A stretch of 64,000 nucleotides of DNA, from NCBI GenBank assembly GCA_900318795.1, contig ONLU01000009.1, forward strand, positions 94,427 through 158,426, given 5' to 3'. A model generated the notes under the pieces. The model saw only the letters and a list, made by a program, of their open reading frames with translations, did not search any database and was not told where the DNA came from. A program made the translations under genes and the position numbers. Source of the stretch: an uncultured Prevotellaceae bacterium (GTDB lineage: Bacteria > Bacteroidota > Bacteroidia > Bacteroidales > Bacteroidaceae). Positions 27,140 to 34,747 of this stretch are shown piece by piece (the first letter of the stretch is position 1; every line of letters starts with the position of its first letter).

Positions 27140-27300
27140 TAAAAATGGAGTTCAACGCGTCTCCGCCGCAGTTCAAAGTTCAACGCGCCTCCGCCGCAGT
27201 TCAAAGTTCAACGCGTCTCCGCCGCAGTTCAAAGCCGCTCTGACCTTGAACCTTGTCATCGACCTTCGACCTTGAACTTTGAACCTTGAACCAAATCGCC
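27140..27300. repeat. heptamer array with internal inversion, array G
   Basis: Forward TTCAAAG/TTCAACG units with three CGCGTCTCCGCCGC-like imperfect palindromes, then reverse CCTTGAA/CTTTGAA units after TCTGACC, ending at TCGCCGTAAGGCGA, which leads into element copy 4. It fills the space between two minus-strand genes. Confidence 0.88.
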
Positions 27301-27312
27301 GTAAGGCGATTA

Positions 27313-27461
27313 AGAACTCCAAGCCGGACCTTTGATGGTCCGCGCTTACCTTAATGTAAGAGCGACAGGCGGAGCGGTTTTCTTCCCCCTGAGGGGGGAG
27401 AATACAAGAGAGAGGTGGAGCCCCTTCAAGGTTGAAGGGGACGGGGGATGTTCGAAAAAAG
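27313..27461 (+). repeat. dispersed multi-hairpin element, copy 4
   Basis: About 150 bp with the same stems as copies 1-3, including CCCCTTCAA-GG-TTGAAGGGG. The stem at 27382-27400 reads CTTCCCCC-TGA-GGGGGGAG, where the other copies have CTTCCTCC-TGA-GGAGGGAG. A T-A pair has become C-G on both sides, a compensatory change. GATGTCT-type heptamers follow at 27463-27505. Confidence 0.9.
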
Positions 27462-27507
27462 ATGTCTGATGTCTGAAGGATGATGTCTGATGTAAGAAGT
27501 AACCTTG

Positions 27508-27585
27508 CCCAGCCTTCGACCTTCGACTTTCGACCTTGAACCTTGAACCGCGGCAAAGCCGCATTGAACCGCGGCTCCGCCGCCA
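27508..27585 (-). repeat. heptamer array H
   Basis: TTCGACC/CCTTGAA units in reverse orientation (forward on the minus strand) followed by GCGGCAAAGCCGC and GCGGCTCCGCCGC. It abuts the stop codon of the Ser/Gly-tailed protein, again giving the order stop codon, GC palindrome, heptamers on that gene's strand. Confidence 0.85.
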
Positions 27586-28347
27586 TTATTCATCCGAGTT
27601 CGTTCCACCATCCGGATCCCGCTCACCATCCCCCGTGCCGGAGCCTGTGCCGGAGCCACCACCCGTGTTGTCCCCACCTTCAGTGCCAGACGGGTTCGAA
27701 GGATTCGACGGGGTAGAGGGGTTCGAAGTCGAAGACCCAGAACCGCCGTCCGTGCCGGAGCCACTGCCGGAGCCACTGCCGGAACCACTGCTGGAGTTCG
27801 TCACAGTCGTAGTACCATCCGCATTGATGGTCGTTGTAGTACCGTTCTCAGCCACGATGATGATCACAGTGCTGTCACCAACCAGAGCGTTCAGAGTGAT
27901 GGTGTTAGGCCAGGGTCCAGTCAGGAACACATCATTGTAGCCACTCTTTGCCGCAATCTGGATGCTCTTCGCGTGCTCTGCGGCATAGTCACAGATAGCC
28001 TGTTCCACATGATCGATTGTCACATTCTCACCGGCCACATACCGTTCCGCCAATGGAGTCAACGCCATTGTGAGCGCCTTGCCGTTCACAGAGTAATAGC
28101 GGTTCGAAGCAGTACCATTCCCGCTGGGAGTAAACGTCTGCTTGATGGTACGATGGTGATACTTCATGTGCATCTGCACCATCTTGAAGATAGCCTGTCG
28201 CTTTTTCGCTTCAGGAGTCTTATACACGCTGGCAGGCATGGTAGGAGTACTACGGACATAAGTCACGCCGTTACGGGTTACATACGTGATACCATCGATG
28301 GTACCGTTAGTCTTGCGGCCAGGGCCGAGTTGCTTGATTTGTGCCAT
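27586..28347 (-). CDS. unrecognised protein with a Ser/Gly/Thr-rich repetitive tail
   Basis: A 253-residue protein of unknown function. The first 170 residues look folded (IKQLGPGRKTNGTIDGITYV start, a basic helix KTPEAKKRQAIFKMVQMHMK, then mixed strands). From about residue 172 the sequence is low complexity: SGSGSGSGSGSGTDGGSGSS, then NPSTPSNPSNPSG and glycine/threonine runs, ending DPDGGTNSDE. The tail DNA contains a 12-bp near-repeat (CCGGAGCCACTG). No signal peptide or membrane helix. Genes with a similar opening occur beside peptidase/amidase cassettes in Bacteroidales, but no family can be named with confidence. Confidence 0.6.
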   Translation of the reverse strand: MAQIKQLGPGRKTNGTIDGITYVTRNGVTYVRSTPTMPASVYKTPEAKKRQAIFKMVQMHMKYHHRTIKQTFTPSGNGTASNRYYSVNGKALTMALTPLAERYVAGENVTIDHVEQAICDYAAEHAKSIQIAAKSGYNDVFLTGPWPNTITLNALVGDSTVIIIVAENGTTTTINADGTTTVTNSSSGSGSGSGSGSGTDGGSGSSTSNPSTPSNPSNPSGTEGGDNTGGGSGTGSGTGDGERDPDGGTNSDE

Positions 28348-28376
28348 AATGAATGGAGTTTAAAAAGTTTAATTGT

Positions 28377-29012
28377 TTAATAGTTTAACAGAATAGCATT
28401 TGCATACGAGAGCTTACCGTATCCCAGTTTCCCGTTGCTGCGGGCCTTCAGGATGTTGTGGCGGTTACGCTCCTTCGAGACGTAAGAAACGTGGATGAAG
28501 TTCGGATAAAGGATCAACTGGTCGTAGTCAATCTCGTGACTGGTGATGATGAGGCGGAACGCCTTGATAAGCACTTCCCGCCGTCCTTGAACCTTGATCT
28601 TTGTCATCGACCCTTGGGTCGCTCTGACCTTGGTCAGAGAACCTTGAACCGCGTCTCCGCCGCCTTGAACTTTGAACTTTGAACTTTGAACTGGGCGAAG
28701 CCCGTTGAACCGCGGCTCCGCCGCATAGTTGACGTAAAAGTCAGCGGCGCATCCTTGCATATGCTGGCTACGCTCCGAAGAATGAGCCAACCTGTCGTTC
28801 AGCGCCTTGGTCCTGAACCCGCTGGTGATGACCACCGGCAGTTGCAGTGCCTCTCTCAGAGGCTTCAGCGTTCCTTGGCAAAGCCTGCGCAAGTTCTCCA
28901 CAGCCTCTTCAGGTGGAGTGTTGTCGATGCCGTGCCTGCTGGCCGTCTCGCTCACCACGAACTCTGAAAGCTTGAAGTGCGGAGATAAAAAGATGTCGTT
29001 TGTCATAAACAT
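28377..29012 (-). CDS. M15-type D-Ala-D-Ala carboxypeptidase-like peptidase with in-frame repeat insertion
   Basis: A 211-residue protein of the M15_3 (phage endolysin-like) type. The metal ligands are His84 and Asp91 in HMQGCAADFY and His173 in NFIHVSYVS, and the SGFRTKALNDRLA motif precedes them. All key residues are present. Between DFYVN and VLIKAFRLIIT lie about 50 extra residues (96-145) encoded by heptamers and palindromes; homologues have only a short loop there. It is the first gene of the minus-strand cassette and has its own promoter. It may cleave peptidoglycan stem peptides; whether the insertion allows folding is unknown. Confidence 0.8.
   Translation of the reverse strand: MFMTNDIFLSPHFKLSEFVVSETASRHGIDNTPPEEAVENLRRLCQGTLKPLREALQLPVVITSGFRTKALNDRLAHSSERSQHMQGCAADFYVNYAAEPRFNGLRPVQSSKFKVQGGGDAVQGSLTKVRATQGSMTKIKVQGRREVLIKAFRLIITSHEIDYDQLILYPNFIHVSYVSKERNRHNILKARSNGKLGYGKLSYANAILLNY
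28584..28735 (-). repeat. heptamer array inside the M15 peptidase gene, array I
   Basis: About 150 bp of CCTTGAA/CTTTGAA units (forward on the coding strand) with GACCCTTGGGTC, TCTGACC-TT-GGTCAGA, GGGCGAAGCCC and GCGGCTCCGCCGC palindromes. It keeps the reading frame open and in phase. The coding strand carries the stop-free orientation of the repeat. Confidence 0.92.
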
Positions 29013-29263
29013 ACATTTTTAATTGAACATAAAGTGATTTAACTCTCGGTTCGGTCTTCATGCTTCATGTGCACCTGAAACTTGAATCCTGAATCTTGAA
29101 CTGGGCCAAAGGCCCGTTGTCATCGACCTTCAGGTCGCTCTGACCTTGGTCAGAGAACCTTTGAACCTTGAACCGCGGCTTTGCCGCATTGAACTTTGAA
29201 CTGCGGCTTTGCCGCGTTGAACCGCGGCTTTGCCGCCTAGCGGCTCCGCCGTGATTTCGCTTG
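29013..29263 (-). repeat. heptamer array J in the leader of the M15 gene
   Basis: Between the minus-strand promoter and the M15 start codon are reverse CCTTGAA/CTTTGAA units with GGGCCAAAGGCCC, TCTGACC-TT-GGTCAGA and four GCGGCTTTGCCGC-type palindromes (about 29085-29255). The transcript would carry a repeat-rich leader of about 250 nt. No gene is seen in this stretch. Confidence 0.85.
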
Positions 29264-29271
29264 CAAAGGTA
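29264..29271 (-). promoter_or_regulatory. -7 box for the minus-strand peptidase cassette
   Basis: Minus-strand TACCTTTG, about 250 bp before the M15 start. No TTTG at the right -33 distance. It is the only promoter-like site found for this cassette. Confidence 0.5.
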
Positions 29272-29363
29272 CGACAGCCCGGTAGCTACGCGTTCTCCGC
29301 TATGCCGGGAAACAAAACAGTAGAATATTAACATTCTTAACATATAAAAACATTCAAACAGTT

Positions 29364-29656
29364 ATGAAGTTTACTTTTTCACCAGATTTCCGCCAATCCT
29401 ACTACCAGCAGCTGTTGAGCGTGATAGGTGCTGAGATTGACACCTACCGTGAGATTAGTGGAATTACCGTTAAAGAGTTGATGGCAAACCTCCATATCGG
29501 TCATGCCGTCATTAAAAGGTGTTGAGCGGCCAATCCGCCAGTCCCCTTTACTATCTCGCAGTCATCCAATATATCATCGAGAAGTCATCCCCTGGTGATC
29601 CCCTCCCGGAGCAGTTCCTCAAAGACCTCCAAAGTCACTTCATAAAAACCAGATAA
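29364..29656 (+). pseudogene. small putative HTH protein with a frameshift
   Basis: The first frame gives 53 residues starting MKFTFSPDFRQSYYQQLLSV and stops at 29523. The -1 frame continues from 29519 with VLSGQSASPLYYLAVIQYII to a stop at 29656. Joined at AAAAGG the product would be about 97 residues. The segment TVKELMANLHIGHAVIKR plus VLSG has the spacing of a helix-turn-helix. The join is not a classical slippery heptamer, so a mutation or sequencing error is more likely than programmed frameshifting. It was probably a regulator of the neighbouring mobile cassette. Confidence 0.55.
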
Positions 29657-29690
29657 GCATCCCCCTTGCCCCCTGTCAGGAGACAAGTTC

Positions 29691-29803
29691 CCAAGTCCTA
29701 CCCAAGTCCTACCCAAGCCCTCAGAGCACCTTAGGACTTGGCAACTACTTGGGAAGTACTTGGGTAAGACTTGGGTAAGACTTGGGTAAGACCAGGGTAA
29801 GAC
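29691..29803. repeat. 11-bp tandem repeats arranged as an inverted repeat
   Basis: Two CCAAGTCCTAC units (29691-29712) and, after a short spacer, five TTGGGTAAGAC-like units (29749-29803). The right-hand units are near reverse complements of the left ones, so the locus can fold into a long imperfect hairpin. It is followed by AAAGAAC-GCGTA-GTTCTTT (29852-29870), a perfect 7-bp stem. No gene is supported between 29657 and 30007 apart from a doubtful 38-codon frame. Confidence 0.85.
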
Positions 29804-30007
29804 CAGCCGAATCCAGACATTACCAGTGGTTGCGATGCTGACGAACTAGAAAAAGAACGCGTAGTTCTTTAATTCGTAAGATTTCCCAATGCTGACAGCG
29901 ATATCTATAGCAGATGCCACAGCAGTAAATGGTTTCTGGGGGAAAAGTATCATCAGTGGTGCCGCAGCCATGAAAGGCGAAGTAATGAAACTGAAGAACG
30001 GGTAATT

Positions 30008-30625
30008 ATGGCGAACCAACTGAAATACGCTTTCCGGTTGACGCACATTGATAATATACCTTATATTGATCGATGTGGTTTGGTACGGGCAGACTCACCT
30101 CTTTGCGACCCTAACTATGTGAGTATCGGTGACCGTCAGGTGATAGGTATTCGTGTCAGCCGCGAAGTCAAGGGATATCATTTGAATGAATATGTCCCCT
30201 TCTATCTTGGTCCTCGTTCCCCGATGCTCTATGTGATACAGCACGGCTACAACGGAGTAACCCGTGTGGAAGCAGAAAACATTGTTTATTGCGTCATACG
30301 TCTCGACGACTTAATACACAACAATATAGAGTGTATATTTACGGACGGACATGCCTTGAGTGCATTTACATCGTTCTATCAGAAGAATATGCTTCCCAAT
30401 ATAGATGAAATAGTTAAGTATGATGACGTGTTCTCATCGCAGTGGAACATTGAGGAAGATCTTGACTTGAAACGTCGCAAGGAGGCAGAATTATTGGTTA
30501 GACAAGACCTTCCTGCACAATATGTCAGAGGTTACGTCGTTTATAATGAAAGAGCCAAGCAACGATTGATTGAATCAGGTGTTGCACCCGAAAAGATTGT
30601 TGCTGTTCCAGGTTATTTCTTTTAG
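30008..30625 (+). CDS. darT: DarT, DNA ADP-ribosyltransferase toxin
   Basis: A 205-residue DarT (formerly DUF4433). It has the N-terminal THIDNIP with the NAD-site histidine (His13), the hallmark YVPFYLGPRSPMLY (residues 62-75, with Arg70), and KEAELLV, in which Glu161 matches the catalytic glutamate. DarT uses NAD+ to add ADP-ribose to thymidine or guanosine in single-stranded DNA, which blocks replication; several DarTG pairs protect against phages. It precedes darG by 11 bp. The adjacent repeats and IS suggest the pair arrived horizontally. Confidence 0.94.
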   Translation: MANQLKYAFRLTHIDNIPYIDRCGLVRADSPLCDPNYVSIGDRQVIGIRVSREVKGYHLNEYVPFYLGPRSPMLYVIQHGYNGVTRVEAENIVYCVIRLDDLIHNNIECIFTDGHALSAFTSFYQKNMLPNIDEIVKYDDVFSSQWNIEEDLDLKRRKEAELLVRQDLPAQYVRGYVVYNERAKQRLIESGVAPEKIVAVPGYFF

Positions 30626-30636
30626 GAGTAAGGATT

Positions 30637-31704
30637 ATGATACATTATGTAAAAGGAAACCTGTTGGAGAGTGATGCACAGGCCTTAGTAAATACAGTCA
30701 ACACCGTAGGTGTGATGGGCAAGGGGATAGCCCTTCAGTTCAAGGAGGCCTTCCCTGAGAATTTCCGTGTGTATTACAATGCATGTCGTAAGAAAGAGTT
30801 GCATATCGGGGATGTGCTGGTTGTAGAGGACTCCAACATTGCCAGCGGTTCCAAACTCATAGTCAATTTCCCAACCAAGACACATTGGCGTTACCCATCA
30901 GAATATTCTTACATAGAACAAGGTTTGCAGTCATTGCGGAGAGAAATTCTGGCGCGTCATATTCGGTCGATAGCTATTCCGCCGCTTGGTTCACATAATG
31001 GCGGCCTTGACTGGCTACAAGTGAAGCAGATGGTAGAGAAAGCTTTGGGTGATTTGGACTGCGAGATATATCTTTATGAGCCGTCAGATGTCATTATTGA
31101 ACGAATGAAGTCTGAGCGCGCCCGGCTAACACCTGCTAGGGCAATGCTCCTCACGATGCTTGCCGACCTTGCCAAAAACGGAGAGTTCGCTTCTGTTTTT
31201 GCAGCAGAGAAACTGGTTTATTTTATGCAGCGTTTGGGTGCTGCCGACATCTTCAAGATTGATTTCAAGCCATACTATTATGGCCCTTATTCCGGAGGGA
31301 AAGTTGCTCATGTGCTTTATGCGCTGAATGGCAGCTATATCAAAGGTATGGGTGGTATGGAAAACCGTCCATTTGATTACATTTGGTTGTTAGACGATGC
31401 GGAACGCGAGGCATCCCGCTTCATTGACGAGGCCAAGAATGCAGCGCAAATGAAAGAAATATGTGAGAAAACAAAGGTTTTGCTGCGAGACTATTATTCC
31501 AATTATTCTCTTGAACTCCTTGCTTCAGTTGATTTCTTGTTAAACAACGTACCTGCTCTTCATAACTGGAGGAATGCCGATGATAATGATGTGTTGGATA
31601 CCCTCACATTGGAAATACAGAATTGGAGCAAACGTAAGGAACATCTGTTTAAACGCAATTATTTGAGTGCAGCATACCATTATTTGAAAGACAGACAATT
31701 TTAA
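30637..31704 (+). CDS. darG: DarG, DNA ADP-ribosyl glycohydrolase antitoxin
   Basis: A 355-residue two-domain antitoxin. The macro domain (about 1-155) begins VKGNLLESDAQALVNTVNTV, has GVMGKGIALQFK and the NFPTKTHWR segment with the catalytic-type lysine. The C-terminal domain (about 165-355) is the DarT-binding part (RAMLLTMLADL, YYYGPYSGGKVAHVLYAL). It removes ADP-ribose from DNA and also binds the toxin directly. The length agrees with known DarG proteins and no damage is visible, so the system should be functional. Confidence 0.94.
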   Translation: MIHYVKGNLLESDAQALVNTVNTVGVMGKGIALQFKEAFPENFRVYYNACRKKELHIGDVLVVEDSNIASGSKLIVNFPTKTHWRYPSEYSYIEQGLQSLRREILARHIRSIAIPPLGSHNGGLDWLQVKQMVEKALGDLDCEIYLYEPSDVIIERMKSERARLTPARAMLLTMLADLAKNGEFASVFAAEKLVYFMQRLGAADIFKIDFKPYYYGPYSGGKVAHVLYALNGSYIKGMGGMENRPFDYIWLLDDAEREASRFIDEAKNAAQMKEICEKTKVLLRDYYSNYSLELLASVDFLLNNVPALHNWRNADDNDVLDTLTLEIQNWSKRKEHLFKRNYLSAAYHYLKDRQF

Positions 31705-32536
31705 ACTGTGATATATCCGTTAGACTGCCATCTTCGCAACGCCACACTCTGTTTTAGTCAAAGAATCCGTGTTCAAAAAATAACAATTCTCTCATTCTCT
31801 CGCTCGACCTTTGGTCGCTTGCTACCAACGGGACGCAAGAATTCTTGATTTTGGAGCTAATGTGAACTTCCGCATAACAGCCTGACAGTCATTGCAATAC
31901 GAAACCACCGTTTCCAGAGTTATCAGACATTCATCAGACATCCGGGAAATTAAGCCTTTCCAGCTCATTTCTATACAAAGGTAGTACTTTTTTGGCAAAT
32001 GGGCAATAGCTTTAAGAAAGTTTTATATGGAAACGTGAACAAGTGTTAAGAAAGGGGCGGTTCAGGAAAGGGACTTAGGCGGTAGTGATGAGCGCTTCGG
32101 AGAGGAAATCGGAAAAACCGGGTCGGAAGGTGTCAAGATAAAATTTGAGGCTAGGCGAAAGAGATAGAAATTTTGCTGAAAACAAAAATAAATATTTAAA
32201 AATACTATTTAACTAAAACGACGATATAATGACAGGAGGTTGGCTCCTAGCAGATAACGATATAGGCTTCGTCTCACGAAAGTGATATGAAGCAGTTGGT
32301 TGGACTTCCGCAGCAGAGTAATTATTATGGGTAAAGATGTCAGTTTTTACATGGTTATCAGAAATCTGGTGACCTCTCGTGTTTGAAAAATCTGGTGTAT
32401 TACCTCGCTATATATAATATAAGGTCGATGTCCAGACCTCAAAACTGGTCAAAAATGATACAGAATACAATGTTTATGGCACATACGGACACAGCTATTC
32501 TGTCCACGAAGAATCACATTTCGCAGACAGCCTCAG
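31705..32536. other. gene-poor spacer between darG and the IS91-type element
   Basis: No convincing gene in about 830 bp. It contains CGACC-TTT-GGTCG (31805-31817), similar to the palindromes of the repeat arrays, and a minus-strand TACCTTTG box (31976-31983) with no gene behind it. It also holds the first GACAGGAG-N5-CTCCT hairpin (32231-32250) and a direct repeat of AAATCTGGTG at about 32360 and 32390. This looks like a recombination scar zone; the promoter-like box may belong to a lost gene. Confidence 0.5.
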
Positions 32537-33659
32537 TCAACGCCCAATGTGCCAGACAATGGAGGGTGGTGCCCTTGGGGCAGGCTTGATGATTCTCATG
32601 ATGATGCGCTGACAATTGCAATCCTTACAGATGCCAATGTCCCATCCCTTTTCATAGCATATTTCAAGGTATGATTTCTTCTTCCTCACTTTCGGTACAG
32701 GCAGCACATCAAGTAGCCGCTGCACGCAGCGGAGTTTCTCCCGATTACAGGGTGAGAGAATGCCATAGTGACGGATACGGACAAACCTGTCCGGCAGTAT
32801 GTGCTGAGACAATCGAGTCAGGAAATCGTCAATTCTAATGTTGGTGACTTCGTGCTTCCCACCACTTCTGTAATTCTTGTAATCGAAGGAAATATGCGAG
32901 TCTGTGACATCCAATATCCTGGAATTTGTAATGGCCACACGATAGGCATAGCGTCCGATGTATTCAAGAACCTGGCCGACTCCCTTTGCGGGAGGCTTTG
33001 AATTGACAACCCAAGCTTTTGCAAAGCAATGTTTACGTACAGACTGTTCAATGACGATATCCTTCTCTTTGAGTCTCCTTGTGAGCAGAGCTCATGGCAG
33101 CAACAGGAAAGAGAAAGTCACTGTGCTTACAGCCCTTGAGATGATGCCATACGCCTTGCTTGTCCACTCCGCCACCAGGCACAATACAGTGTATGTGCGG
33201 ATGGTAGAACAGATTGGATCCCCACGTATGGAGGATAGCGGTCATACCGGATGCGAGTCCCTTCTTGGCAGCAAAGGCATCAACAGTAGCCCATGCAGCC
33301 TTGAACATACAATCGTAGAACTCCCTCTGATGAGCCATCGCAATGGAATGCAGACACGCAGGCACCGTGAATACGACATGGAAGTACTTGACAGGGATAA
33401 TCTCTTCCCGGCGGAACTCAATCCACTGCTCACGCTCCTTGTTTTGGCACTTGGGACAATGTCGGTCACGACAGCTGTTATAGCTGATATGCATATCCCC
33501 GCACTCGGGACACACCTCGACATGGCCGCCAAGGGCGCTAGTCCTGCACTGAGTCATGTGAGCGAAAGCTCTTCTGACAGCAGGCACGACTTGATGCTTA
33601 GAAAGGAACTCTTCTCCATGACACCGGATAATCTCACCGATGTCGAAACGTGTCCTCAT
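32537..33659 (-). pseudogene. IS91-family transposase, frameshifted
   Basis: The first part (33659 to about 33085) has an N-terminal zinc finger (CPECGDMHISYNSCRDRHCP), and PHIHCIVPGGG, the HUH-type metal site. Translation in this frame ends in VAAMSSAHKETQREGYRH. The homologous sequence resumes in another frame with RRLKEKDIVIEQSVRKHCF and continues through LEYIGRYAYRVAITNSRI to the stop at 32537. One indel at about 33070-33090 explains it. The start overlaps the recombinase stop by 4 bp. The transposase is probably inactive unless the shift is a sequencing error. Confidence 0.85.
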
Positions 33660-34552
33660 CGCTTAGGCGGGAAGATGGTGTCAATCAGCCGGACATGTTT
33701 CATCGGTTCAATGTCAGCAACATGAAGATAAACCATGGTAGTCGTCAGACGAACATGACCGAGACGCTTCTGTACCTCCAGGAGGCTTTCTCCATTTTCC
33801 AGGAGATGCGAAGCCGCAGAATGTCGCAAGGCATGAATAGTGATAGAGCGGTCGTAGCAGGCCTTCATCAGTGCATTCTTCATGATGACACGCACATATC
33901 CAGGCTTGATGGGTTGAGGAGTAATACCTCTGCCATGCGATTTAAATACAAAGTCATCACTTGGGAACCTCTTCTTGAAGATGCGCAGCAAGAGAAGCAG
34001 CTGTTCAGAGATGGGTACGACACGGTCCTTCTTTCCCTTACCCTGATAGACGAAAACCTGTTGGCGTTCAAAACTGATGTCAATCCACTTGAGGCTGCAT
34101 GCCTCGCTTACTCTTAGAGCACAGTCGTAGATGGTAGAGAGCAATGCCTTGTCATATAAATCGCAAAGCCCGATGAGCCGTTTCATCTGTTCCTGAGAGA
34201 GCACACGAGGAAGCCTTTTGGGCTTGCGAACACGAGGGAGGACGAGTCCTCCTGGTTCCTTGAGTCCCATGTACTTGTAGTAATCCTTCAATCCGAACAC
34301 AGAATGCTTAAAGAAAGACAAGCTGTAGCAATTCCTGTCCAAGAGCATAGTCAGGTAGTCATCGACATCTGTCTGGGTAAATTTGTCGGGAAGCTTTCCC
34401 AGATACAATACCGCCTGAGAAATCTTCAGACGATAGGAGTAGATAGTACTGTCCGCGTACTGAGCCAAGCGGAGTTTCTTTGTGAAAAGCGAAATGCGAT
34501 CGCCGTATCCTGGTACGGTCTCAATCGCCTTGTGCAAATGAGTTTTGTACAT
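33656..34552 (-). CDS. tyrosine recombinase of the IS91-type element
   Basis: A 298-residue phage-integrase-family protein. An N-terminal SAM-like DNA-binding domain (about 20-100) is followed by the catalytic domain with CALRVSEACSL (first Arg), the HALRHSAASHLL box (His and second Arg), RLGH (second His) and TTTMVYLHV (nucleophile Tyr), so the full set is present. It is translated just before the transposase and overlaps it by 4 bp. Such recombinases accompany IS91 relatives; their role in movement is not clear. It is unlikely to be a promoter-flipping capsule invertase because no inverted promoter repeats are seen next to it. Confidence 0.85.
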   Translation of the reverse strand: MYKTHLHKAIETVPGYGDRISLFTKKLRLAQYADSTIYSYRLKISQAVLYLGKLPDKFTQTDVDDYLTMLLDRNCYSLSFFKHSVFGLKDYYKYMGLKEPGGLVLPRVRKPKRLPRVLSQEQMKRLIGLCDLYDKALLSTIYDCALRVSEACSLKWIDISFERQQVFVYQGKGKKDRVVPISEQLLLLLRIFKKRFPSDDFVFKSHGRGITPQPIKPGYVRVIMKNALMKACYDRSITIHALRHSAASHLLENGESLLEVQKRLGHVRLTTTMVYLHVADIEPMKHVRLIDTIFPPKR

Positions 34553-34564
34553 GATAGTTTCGTA

Positions 34565-34616
34565 GTGCAGGGGTTACTGACGGGTTTGTTGGAAGCTCAC
34601 CGTCATCTCCCTGCAC
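34565..34616. other. long hairpin at the recombinase end of the IS91-type element
   Basis: The outer 8-bp arms GTGCAGGG and CCCTGCAC and the inner 6-bp arms TGACGG and CCGTCA flank a loop of about 16 nt. It may be an origin or terminus structure for rolling-circle transposition (inference), or a leader hairpin of the recombinase gene, which starts 12 bp away. Confidence 0.55.
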
Positions 34617-34747
34617 TTTATATAAACGAAAAATAGAAAGTGAATAGTATAATGGTGGGAAGTTGGAGCCGCATGGCTTTAGCTTTTTCACCAAAGTGAA
34701 AATTAGTCCAACAAAAACAATAATCTGATTGCACAGGTGGTCATAAG

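Larger units (their letters stand above)
32480..34620 (-). mobile_element. IS91-type element with tyrosine recombinase (ends approximate)
   Basis: Two coupled minus-strand genes, a tyrosine recombinase followed by an IS91-type HUH transposase, form the known two-gene layout of some IS91 relatives. Upstream of the recombinase lies a long hairpin: GTGCAGGG (34565-34572) pairs with CCCTGCAC (34609-34616), with an inner TGACGG/CCGTCA stem, a plausible terminal structure. The left end was not identified. IS91 elements move by rolling-circle replication and make no terminal inverted repeats or target duplications, so exact limits cannot be set from this sequence alone. Confidence 0.7.

Noticed and set aside
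27536-27940. Proline/valine-rich plus-strand frame opposite the Ser/Gly-tailed gene
   Set aside because: Antisense of the low-complexity tail; the minus-strand gene is longer and has a folded N-terminal region.
29065-29343. Minus-strand frame upstream of the M15 gene
   Set aside because: It crosses the promoter box and consists of repeat-coded residues; no folded region.
29516-29522. Programmed -1 frameshift site in the small HTH-like gene
   Set aside because: The sequence ATTAAAAGG is not in the X-XXY-YYZ register needed in the original frame.
29889-30005. 38-codon frame directly before darT (MLTAISIADATAV start)
   Set aside because: Very short, no recognised similarity and no clear start signal; possibly the tail of a lost gene.
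33656-34552. Capsule promoter invertase (Mpi/Tsr-like)
   Set aside because: The gene is coupled to an IS91-type transposase and no pair of inverted repeats around a promoter was seen near it.
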